DNA of 64,000 bases from contig CANQDR010000005.1 in NCBI GenBank assembly GCA_947593615.1, forward strand, positions 23,696 through 87,695, in the 5' to 3' direction. The notes below the pieces were generated by a model. It ran no database searches. It saw only the letters and a list, made by a program, of their open reading frames with translations, and was not told where the DNA came from. The position numbers were made by a program, and so were the translations under genes. Origin of the DNA: an uncultured Clostridia bacterium. Lineage in GTDB: Bacteria > Bacillota > Clostridia > Oscillospirales > Acutalibacteraceae. Below, piece by piece: positions 40,605 through 54,621 of the stretch. Position 1 is the stretch's first letter, and each line of letters opens with the position of its first letter.

Positions 40605-41738
40605 GTGTTTAAAATGGCAAGAAGGGGAGAAAACATAAGAAAGAGAAAAGACGGAAGATACGAAGCACGCTATAAATCGGGGTTTGATAATAACGGGATT
40701 CCTGTTTATAAATCAGTTTATGGCAAAACATATACAGAAGCTAAAAATAACAGGCTTAATTTTCTATTTGGAAATAAAAAAACAAAAGATAAAAACATAA
40801 TAACAATTAAGGATGTATCTTTACAATGGCTTGAAATTAAAAAATTAGAGGTAAAAAAATCCACCTATGCCAAATATTACGATACTGTATATAATCACAT
40901 TATCAAGAGTTTGGGAGGCATAAGATTAAACAATATAAATCAGACTGTTGTTAATAATTTTATAAAAGAAAAGTTTATTAATGGCAATTTGATAAATGAA
41001 AAACCATTAAAGAGCAAAACAATAAAAGGTATTATTAATATATTAAAGCAAATTCTAAAATTTGCAGAAAAACAATACAAATGTAAAAATCAAAGTTTTG
41101 ATTACGTTATTCCGAAAGATGAGTGTACCGAAATACAAACATTGTCACACGAGGAACAAACAAGGCTGATTAAATATCTTTTAAGTAATCTTGACAGAAA
41201 AAATTTAGCACTGTTGATTTGCATTAACACAGGATTGCGAATTGGTGAAATATGCGCTTTAAAGCATGGAAATGTAAATCAATACAGGTCTTGTATATGT
41301 GTAAGAAAAACAATGCAGAGAATTAAAAACACAATGGGAAATTCAGATTTCAAAACTATTATTAATATAGATGAACCGAAAAGCAAAACTTCAATAAGAG
41401 ATATACCTATAAAACAGTATCTTATTGATAAAATAAATAATTTTGGCGGGAATGAAAACGATTTTCTTTTAACAGGAAGCTGCAGTGAATATATAGAGCC
41501 AAGAACGTTGGAAAATCACTTTAAAAAGATATTAAAAACAACAAATATTAAAGAAGTAAAGTTCCACGCATTAAGGCATACATTTGCAACAAATATGATA
41601 GAATCAGGGTGCGATCCTAAAACATTAAGCGAATTATTAGGACACGCCAATGTACAATTAACATTAAAGACATATGTGCATTCATCATATGAGCTAAAAC
41701 AAAAAAGCATTGAAAAGTTGCCTGAATACTGTGCCTGA
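40605..41738 (+). CDS. Tyrosine recombinase / phage-type integrase
   Basis: LLICINTGLRIGEICALKHGNV, KFHALRHTFATNMIESGCDPKTLSELLGHANVQLTLKTYVH (R..HxxR..Y). Confidence 0.95.
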   Translation: MFKMARRGENIRKRKDGRYEARYKSGFDNNGIPVYKSVYGKTYTEAKNNRLNFLFGNKKTKDKNIITIKDVSLQWLEIKKLEVKKSTYAKYYDTVYNHIIKSLGGIRLNNINQTVVNNFIKEKFINGNLINEKPLKSKTIKGIINILKQILKFAEKQYKCKNQSFDYVIPKDECTEIQTLSHEEQTRLIKYLLSNLDRKNLALLICINTGLRIGEICALKHGNVNQYRSCICVRKTMQRIKNTMGNSDFKTIINIDEPKSKTSIRDIPIKQYLIDKINNFGGNENDFLLTGSCSEYIEPRTLENHFKKILKTTNIKEVKFHALRHTFATNMIESGCDPKTLSELLGHANVQLTLKTYVHSSYELKQKSIEKLPEYCA

Positions 41739-41778
41739 CCTCTAAAAATTCGGGGTCAAAAATATGGTCAAAAAAGAA

Positions 41779-41815
41779 CCACAAGCCCATTGCAATCGGG
41801 TTTGTGGCTATTTTT
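41779..41815 (+). terminator. Putative integrase-gene terminator
   Basis: ccacaagccc attgcaatc gggtttgtgg ctatttttt. Confidence 0.6.
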
Positions 41816-41842
41816 TCGTGAAATTATAAACTTCACGAAAAA
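41812..41842. repeat. Inverted repeat tttttcgtgaa...ttcacgaaaaa (right partner of 40419)
   Basis: Same core TTTCGTGAA/TTCACGAAA. Confidence 0.8.
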
Positions 41843-42034
41843 TTACTTTTTACTTTATAGTTTTAATTATTTTTATCTTGTTTTTTTAAATTATACAGAA
41901 TTGGAGGAATGTTTAATAATATTATATTTAATATAAAAATTTTTTAAAGGGTGGATGATACAAATCATATTAAAATTTGTGAAGATCAATTAATATTAAC
42001 ATCATTTACAGTAAGATAAAACGGAGGTTCAAAA

Positions 42035-42649
42035 ATGCTTTTTGAAAATAATGGAACAGAAATTCAAAACGAGGAAACATATTGCCAAAATTTCGGAGAA
42101 TCTGATGAACAGAGTATTACCGAAAACGAAAACATAAATAGCAACTTTTTAAATTCACCGCCAGAGATAGAACATAAAGCCGTTGTAAAATTAAAGCGAG
42201 TTTTTACTATTAAAAGATTAATAATTATAATTTTATCGGCTATTGTTATTACATCCCTTTTATGTTTATTTTTTCAAAAAAGAGATGAGGAAAATATCTT
42301 GTCAATAACTAATGAGCTTGCCATAGCACTTAACGAAGGAGATTACCAAAAGATGGTTTCATGCTTTGAGCCTTCAGCACAGTCTGCAATTAAATCAACG
42401 ATGGATTTAGGATCTGATTTGTTTGGTACGGATTTGTGGAATTTGTGGTCGCTGGGATCAATAGGATTATCTAATTCCGGGAAAAATTCCAAAATATATA
42501 TAACTGTTTATGATTTATCAATTACAAGTGATACGACAGCAACTGCCGATATTTCTATCGACTACAGTACAAAGGATAAGGACCGTAATTCAGTAAAATA
42601 TGTAAAAATTAATGGAAAATGGTATTTTTCAATAAAAAATTTAATGTAG
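42035..42649 (+). CDS. Single-TM hypothetical protein, NTF2/DUF4878-like ectodomain
   Basis: TM RLIIIILSAIVITSLLCLFF then ELAIALNEGDYQKMVSCFEPSAQSAIKS. Confidence 0.6.
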   Translation: MLFENNGTEIQNEETYCQNFGESDEQSITENENINSNFLNSPPEIEHKAVVKLKRVFTIKRLIIIILSAIVITSLLCLFFQKRDEENILSITNELAIALNEGDYQKMVSCFEPSAQSAIKSTMDLGSDLFGTDLWNLWSLGSIGLSNSGKNSKIYITVYDLSITSDTTATADISIDYSTKDKDRNSVKYVKINGKWYFSIKNLM

Positions 42650-42669
42650 TTTGAAAGGACGAAATTTAT

Positions 42670-43320
42670 ATGATATGTAAAAAATGTAAAAAAGAAATTG
42701 ATAACAATGCAAGATTCTGCATTTATTGCGGAAGTAAAACAGACACGTCTGTTAACTTTGACATAAAAACATTAAAAGAGAAAGCACATTCTTTTTTGGC
42801 ACCGCTTGAAAACGGACAAGTTTTATTTATTGTAACCTTATTTTTATTACTGTTAAACCCTATATTTGCAGCTTTTAAAAATGTTAATATTTCTGAAAAT
42901 TTAACTGGAAGTAATATGATATCACAATCATATTCGCTTTTTGATTTTCTGATTGAGTTTGCTAAATATATTCCTTTTATATTTCTTCCTTCTTATATTT
43001 TTTTAATTGTTTTTGGAATTGGTGCAATTATAGTTGCTGCGTTATCAATGCTGTTTCCGCTGATTAAACAAAGAAAATACACTGCAAAATATTTGATTAT
43101 GACGAAAACGATATCAATTATTATTTTATTGGTCATGCTTTTTTGGTATATACTTATGTTTGCTGCTTATTACTCCAGCAACGCCGTCTATATTGATCTG
43201 AGAATAACATTTGGCGGATGGCTTTTCATCCTTGACAGTATTGCACTTGTAATAACATCATTTAAGCTTTCTTCGATTGTAAAGAAAAATAATATAAAGG
43301 TGATGAATAAGTTTGAATAG
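42670..43320 (+). CDS. Zinc-ribbon multi-TM membrane protein
   Basis: MICKKCKKEIDNNARFCIYCG N-term, several TM segments. Confidence 0.75.
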   Translation: MICKKCKKEIDNNARFCIYCGSKTDTSVNFDIKTLKEKAHSFLAPLENGQVLFIVTLFLLLLNPIFAAFKNVNISENLTGSNMISQSYSLFDFLIEFAKYIPFIFLPSYIFLIVFGIGAIIVAALSMLFPLIKQRKYTAKYLIMTKTISIIILLVMLFWYILMFAAYYSSNAVYIDLRITFGGWLFILDSIALVITSFKLSSIVKKNNIKVMNKFE

Positions 43321-43349
43321 ATTTATACGAGCATTGCTTATGGTAGTAG

Positions 43350-43535
43350 ACTCCAATCAATGTTAATGATGATCTGGAAAAATCAAAAAAATATTCGATT
43401 GCGGACTACTGTAGGTTAAAAATCAATGATTTAGCTGATATGTGGGGTTCTGATTATACCACAATGTATGGTTGTATAACAGAGAATGAAATAGCTATTG
43501 GGTTTACTGGGACGGACAACAATGAGATTCCATAG
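43350..43535 (+). pseudogene. Start-less remnant ORF
   Basis: Frame reads TPINVNDDLEKSKKYSIADYCRLKINDLADMWGSDYTTMYGCITENEIAIGFTGTDNNEIP* without a plausible start. Confidence 0.4.
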
Positions 43536-43573
43536 AAAATTAAAATAACATTTGTGCAATAAACAAACTAATT

Positions 43574-44038
43574 TTGGGAGGTAATACTATGTATTGCAAA
43601 AAGTGCGGAAAACAATTAAGCGAAGGTGAAGAATTCTGCGAAAATTGTGGAACTAGCACAAAGGAGATAATGATCCCGCAAAAGAAAACAGATCAGGAGA
43701 AATGTTTACCAGCATTTATTCTGGGGTTAATTGGCTCAATATTCGGGATCCTCGGAGGTTTATTCACAACCTTTTTGGCAGGTGCTTTTGGCGGTTATCG
43801 CGGTGATGTAGCTTTTATATTAATTTTTGGCGGAGCAATCGTAGGGCTAATCGGTGCTTGCAAATGCTTAAACAAATTGAAAAGCGGTTCTATTTTAGAA
43901 TTATTATCTGCAATCATGATGATTATTTGCGCATATGTTATTTCAGGCTCTGATTGCATGACTGTAATTGGGCTATTGTGTATGCTTGTAGGTGGAATTA
44001 TCGGTGCAATCCAAGCATTTATCATTAAGCGGAAATGA
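43574..44038 (+). CDS. Zinc-ribbon membrane protein
   Basis: MYCKKCGKQLSEGEEFCENCGTST followed by TM helices; aattttgggaggtaatact RBS. Confidence 0.75.
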   Translation: MGGNTMYCKKCGKQLSEGEEFCENCGTSTKEIMIPQKKTDQEKCLPAFILGLIGSIFGILGGLFTTFLAGAFGGYRGDVAFILIFGGAIVGLIGACKCLNKLKSGSILELLSAIMMIICAYVISGSDCMTVIGLLCMLVGGIIGAIQAFIIKRK

Positions 44039-44242
44039 TTTCGTATACACATGCTCCTTGGAAAAATCTTTAGACATTTATCCTATCAGTTACCGTTGAT
44101 ATCCATAAATCATTTTTACAATAGTAATAATTCGTATGGCATATAAAAAGCAAGGCTTACAAAGAATGAACACATAGTAAAACAAATGCGTTATACTTAT
44201 TGCGTTTATGCACAATGACAGTCAAATAAAATTTAAGGAGAG

Positions 44243-45172
44243 TTGACCACCATGAAGAAAACATTAAAAACATTAAGCGTACTGTTGATTATTTTATGTA
44301 TATTTAATCTTTATGGATGCGCATCTGAAAACGAATACATAATTAATGAAAGGTCAAATAATAACTCTGATTTATCGGATTCAGGTGCAGATTCTGACGG
44401 AAAAATATCTCTCGATCCTTTTGAAGGATTAGTCGTCGATTTTGACGGTGTATCGCCGTTTTGTACAGTTTCTTTTAATAATTCAAGGTGTGCTGAAGAT
44501 GTACAGTTAAATGTAGAATATTCAACATCACCCGATACGGTTACAACTGATGGGACTTTCAGCATCGGAGAAGATGTTACAATTTATGCATTGCTGAAAA
44601 ATCAATATGATGATACACAGGAGTATTCGCTAACGGAAACATCAAAAACATATAAAGTTAGTGATGTTCCACAGTATATTACAGAAATAACATCTGACAT
44701 GGATCTGACACAGTTTAAAAAACAAGCTAACGATTATCTGGAATCAATTACTGCTTTTAAAGTTGGAGAATATGAACGTCTATATTCTGATTGGGGTTGT
44801 GATGGTGGTTATATAAGTAATGATAGGCCAAACAAACACGATACCTATTTCAGCGCATTAAAATTAAATAAATATAGTAAATACCCTGATGAAACAGATT
44901 ATTTTAACAGCATTAATATTATGTATTCTATTAATATAACCTCTAAACACAACAATGACCCGGAAGAAACATCTAATAGATACTTTACCGTTATTGCCAA
45001 AAATATTGTACAATACCCTGACGGAACAATTGGATGGGGAAAAGAAGATCCGGCAGATTTGAGTTTTGAACACAATATTGATTGGACAAACATGGACAGT
45101 TTGATAAATGCTAATATTACATCCAACAAAGCTGATTATAATGTAACCGAAATATCAAATGATTTTAAATAA
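44243..45172 (+). CDS. Putative lipoprotein of unknown function
   Basis: Signal LSVLLIILCIFNLYGCAS lipobox. Confidence 0.65.
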   Translation: MTTMKKTLKTLSVLLIILCIFNLYGCASENEYIINERSNNNSDLSDSGADSDGKISLDPFEGLVVDFDGVSPFCTVSFNNSRCAEDVQLNVEYSTSPDTVTTDGTFSIGEDVTIYALLKNQYDDTQEYSLTETSKTYKVSDVPQYITEITSDMDLTQFKKQANDYLESITAFKVGEYERLYSDWGCDGGYISNDRPNKHDTYFSALKLNKYSKYPDETDYFNSINIMYSINITSKHNNDPEETSNRYFTVIAKNIVQYPDGTIGWGKEDPADLSFEHNIDWTNMDSLINANITSNKADYNVTEISNDFK

Positions 45173-45271
45173 TTAAAAATAAATTATTTATAGACACCAC
45201 GTTCAACGTTAATACAATAGTAATTAAATATATACTTAAAAAAACAGCTTTCGCCAAACTTTTTCAACAAG

Positions 45272-45314
45272 CTGAGACCGCTGAAATTAAAAATAATTTC
45301 AGCGGTCTTTTTTA
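45272..45314. terminator. Terminator hairpin
   Basis: gaccgctgaaattaaaaataatttcagcggtctttttt. Confidence 0.75.
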
Positions 45315-45347
45315 TTATTCTAATTTATATAAAAAATTATTAAAAAA

Positions 45348-46538
45348 TTATTTTGATAAAAGCTTTTTGATTCTCTCAACGGCTTCAATTGTGTTTTCTC
45401 TGTCGCCGAAAGACGTAAGACGGAAGTATCCTGCGCCGTTTTCGCCGAAGCCCTCTCCCGGAGTTCCAACAACATTTGCTTCCTTGAGGAGCAAATCAAA
45501 GAACTCCCAGCTTCCCATATTGTTCGGACACTTAAGCCAGATGTAAGGCGAATTTTTTCCGCCTGTGTAGTAAATTCCCAGTTCGTCAAGCGCAGAGGAA
45601 ATAATTCTTGCATTCTCCTGATAATAAGAAATATTCTCCTTAATCTGCTTCTGACCCTCTTTGCTGAATACAGCCGCAGCCGCACACTGAACAGGCCATG
45701 AAACACCATTGAACTTTGTGGCCTGACGGCGGTACCATGTTGCATAAATATTATGACCGTCACGTTCAAGCTCTTTCGGAATAACCGTGTAACCACAGCG
45801 TGTGCCGGTAAATCCTGCTGTCTTTGAAAGAGAGCACATTTCTATTGCGCACTTTCTGGCACCCTCAATCGCAAAAATAGAACGGGGCAAATCCTCAGTA
45901 ATAAACGCCTCATATGCAGAATCATAAAGTATGATCGCATTGTTTTTAATAGCGTAATCGACCCACATTTTGAGCTGTTCGGCAGTATAAGCCGAGCCTG
46001 TAGGGTTGTTAGGCGAGCAAAGATAAATTATATCTGCCTTTACGTTTTCATCGGGAAGTGCAGCAAAACCGTTTGCTTCGTTTGAAGCGGCATATACAAT
46101 CTTTCTGCCTGCCATAATATTCGAATCAACATAAACGGGATAAACGGGGTCGGTAACAAGAACCGTGTTATCCTTGTCAAAAATATCTCCTATATTTCCG
46201 CAGTCGGACTTTGCACCGTCGGAAACAAAAACTTCATCAGCCAAAACCGTTACGCCAAAGCTTTTGTAATAATCCGAAATAGCTTCTCTCAGAAATGCAT
46301 AACCCTCATAATCGGGATACCCCTTAAAGGTTTCTTTGTGAGCCAGGTCCTCTGCGCCCTTTTTCATTGCTTCAATTACAACAGGTGCCAGCGGCAGAGT
46401 AACGTCGCCGATACCAAGCTTTATAATCTTTTTATCGGGATTTGCCGCTGCGAAATCACTTGTCTTTTTAGCCACATCTGCAAAAAGATAATTTGGCACA
46501 AGGTTATCAAAATTCTTATTAATCTTCATTGTAATCAA
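45348..46538 (-). CDS. dapL: LL-diaminopimelate aminotransferase
   Basis: KLGIGDVTLPLAPVVIEAM, YLCSPNNPTGSAYT, SLSKTAGFTGTRCGYTVIP. Confidence 0.93.
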   Translation of the reverse strand: MITMKINKNFDNLVPNYLFADVAKKTSDFAAANPDKKIIKLGIGDVTLPLAPVVIEAMKKGAEDLAHKETFKGYPDYEGYAFLREAISDYYKSFGVTVLADEVFVSDGAKSDCGNIGDIFDKDNTVLVTDPVYPVYVDSNIMAGRKIVYAASNEANGFAALPDENVKADIIYLCSPNNPTGSAYTAEQLKMWVDYAIKNNAIILYDSAYEAFITEDLPRSIFAIEGARKCAIEMCSLSKTAGFTGTRCGYTVIPKELERDGHNIYATWYRRQATKFNGVSWPVQCAAAAVFSKEGQKQIKENISYYQENARIISSALDELGIYYTGGKNSPYIWLKCPNNMGSWEFFDLLLKEANVVGTPGEGFGENGAGYFRLTSFGDRENTIEAVERIKKLLSK

Positions 46539-46587
46539 TCCTTCTTATTTTTGCTGAGATTTTTAATATGGTATGATTATGTATAAA

Positions 46588-52267
<5,680 letters not shown>

Positions 52268-52308
52268 ATAATCATTCCTTATTCAAAATTCAAATTTTTC
52301 AGTTATGC

Positions 52309-53391
52309 TTACTTCTTATTATCTTTCATCAGTTTAATAAAGCGGTCGAATAAAAATGCCGTATCCTGCGGTCCGCCGCATGCTTCGGGATGGAACTGTA
52401 CCGAGAATGCAGGCATATCAGTGTAATTAACTCCTTCGCAGGTGTTGTCGTTGCCGTTTACAAAGCTCACCTTGCCGTTTTCAGGCATACTGTCGCTTAC
52501 TACGGCATATCCGTGATTTTGCGAAGTGATATAAACCCTGCCTGTTTCAACTTCCTTTGCAGGCTGATTTGCCCCGCGATGTCCGTATTTGAGTTTTTCT
52601 GTCTTTGCTCCCTGCGAAAGTGCAAGAAGCTGATGTCCAAGACAAATGCCGAAGGTCGGAATTTTATTTTCACACAGCTTTTTGAGCTCTGCGATAATCT
52701 GAGTATTGGCAGACGGGTCTCCCGGACCGTTTGAAAGCATTACGCCGTCGGGATTTAACGCCATAATTTCTTCAGCAGTTGTATCGGCAGGAACAATCGT
52801 CAAATTGCAGCCGCGCTTTACAAGCTCGCGGCCTATATTATGCTTTGCTCCGAAATCCATTAAAACAACATTGAGGTCGCCGTTTTCAGCCTTGAACTGC
52901 TGATTTTCTTTTATTGTTGTACTTTCAACAGCGTCGGTAATAACATATTTTTTAATTTCCTCAATTTCGCTCTCAGTAACTTCGGGAGAGTATGAAATCT
53001 TGCAGTTAAGCACACCGTACTCACGCACAATTCTCGTCAGAGCACGTGTGTCAATTCCGTAAATTCCCGGTATTCCGGACTCTTTTAAAAAGGTGTCAAG
53101 ATCACCCTCACAACGGAAATTGGAAGGAACTTGGCACCACTCTCTAACAATATAACCTTTCAGCGAGGGAGAAACGCTTTCAAAATCGGCAGGAATAACA
53201 CCGTAATTGCCGATTAAAGGGAATGTCTGAATAACCACCTGACCAAAATAGCTGGGGTCGGTGAGTGTTTCAAGATAACCTGTCATTGCAGTTGTAAAAA
53301 CAAGTTCTCCCGTTGTTTCTTTTTCGGCACCGAATGCCTTGCCTTCAAAGACCGTGCCGTTTTCAAGAATTAAGTACGCCGTACGGCTCAT
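52309..53391 (-). CDS. carA: Carbamoyl-phosphate synthase small subunit
   Basis: YLILENGTVFEGKAFG, LSNGPGDPSANTQII, GICLGHQLLAL; start at MSRTAYL. Confidence 0.95.
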   Translation of the reverse strand: MSRTAYLILENGTVFEGKAFGAEKETTGELVFTTAMTGYLETLTDPSYFGQVVIQTFPLIGNYGVIPADFESVSPSLKGYIVREWCQVPSNFRCEGDLDTFLKESGIPGIYGIDTRALTRIVREYGVLNCKISYSPEVTESEIEEIKKYVITDAVESTTIKENQQFKAENGDLNVVLMDFGAKHNIGRELVKRGCNLTIVPADTTAEEIMALNPDGVMLSNGPGDPSANTQIIAELKKLCENKIPTFGICLGHQLLALSQGAKTEKLKYGHRGANQPAKEVETGRVYITSQNHGYAVVSDSMPENGKVSFVNGNDNTCEGVNYTDMPAFSVQFHPEACGGPQDTAFLFDRFIKLMKDNKK

Positions 53392-53420
53392 AAAAAACAC
53401 ATTCCTTTCAGAAGTTTTTA

Positions 53421-54005
53421 TCAATTCTCGTATGTTTTAATAACCTGTTTGGCAATTTGAAGCTTGCTCATTCGCAAATCCATTGCCTGTTTTTCAAGAT
53501 AGCGGTGAGCCTGTATTTCAGACATATTAAGGCAGGAAATAAGCAGTAGCTTTGCTCTGTTTATTACTTTCATATCTTCAACCATATGTCTGAGTTTTTC
53601 ATTTTCTTCCGTAACGCGGAACATACGCATTTTAAAACATTCCGTAAATTGGAGAAAATGATGGAAAAGATGCTTGTTAATCGGTTTTGCAATAACCAGA
53701 ACTCCGTGTTCTGTAAGAAGATCGTTTACCTCGTCCGCATTTTTCTGCGGAACAATTATTACAACGCACGATCTTGTTGTCTTTGCAAAATGCTCGGAAA
53801 GCTCAATGCCTGTTTCCTCCTGTAAAGGTGCATTGACGCATATTAAGTCAAACTCATCTCTTTCAACAAGCTTCCTCGCTGATTTAGCAGTGTTTGAAAC
53901 GGAAATTTGAGTATAATTCTCATTTCTGAGCAGTTCCGACAAGGAAACCGCACTTTGCTCCGAATGTGAAACCAACAAAGCTTTTTTCAAGGATACCACC
54001 GCCAT
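53421..54005 (-). CDS. ANTAR-domain response regulator
   Basis: Receiver-like N-term; C-term NRAKLLLISCLNMSEIQAHRYLEKQAMDLRMSKLQIAKQVI (ANTAR). Confidence 0.85.
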   Translation of the reverse strand: MAVVSLKKALLVSHSEQSAVSLSELLRNENYTQISVSNTAKSARKLVERDEFDLICVNAPLQEETGIELSEHFAKTTRSCVVIIVPQKNADEVNDLLTEHGVLVIAKPINKHLFHHFLQFTECFKMRMFRVTEENEKLRHMVEDMKVINRAKLLLISCLNMSEIQAHRYLEKQAMDLRMSKLQIAKQVIKTYEN

Positions 54006-54291
54006 ATTGTTTCATTCATATTATTGTACAGGATTTGCCGTAATTCAAATTTACATAAAGGAATTAAAGAAAAGATTTTTTATCTTTTGTGTCGAAACAT
54101 TTTAACTACTCTTTTTTAAGAATATATTTTTCATATTATTATTGGAATTTTTACATTTATATATGAGTTTAAATAAATCCATTTTTAAACAAAACACTTT
54201 TTAAATATTCTTATATATATCTTATATATAATAGAAATATGAAATATAAATTTATCTTTTTCTTATTATGTCATATGGTATTATATACCGC

Positions 54292-54324
54292 AAAAAAACT
54301 CCAAAACTCTTGTGAGTTTTGGAG
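54292..54324 (-). terminator. Terminator directly after the tRNA 3'-end remnant
   Basis: - strand CTCCAAAACTC ACAA GAGTTTTGGAG TTTTTTT. Confidence 0.75.
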
Positions 54325-54335
54325 CTAGTGGCAGG
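54320..54335 (-). other. Remnant of tRNA 3' end (tRNA-Thr-like), candidate attachment-site core
   Basis: - strand CCTGCCACTAGCTCCA matches a tRNA T-stem/acceptor 3' half plus CCA; no tRNA body follows. Confidence 0.55.
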
Positions 54336-54621
54336 AACTTTTTAAATCGGATTTTTTATGATTTTTTGGTGTTATTTCATATGTTTTAATTGCCTTACAA
54401 AAACAGTTTTTGTGCAAAATAACACTAAATAACACAAGGTAACACTAACTAAAAGAAGAAATTTAGCATAATTTTTAGAAAAATTTTTAGAAAGAATTAC
54501 ATGCAACAACTATCAACTTCAACATAGAAATTTAACAGTTAATATAACAAAAGGTAGAGCCTTTTACAGCTCCGCCTTTTGTTACTTTTATGACTAATTT
54601 ATATTTTGAACAACTTGTTTA

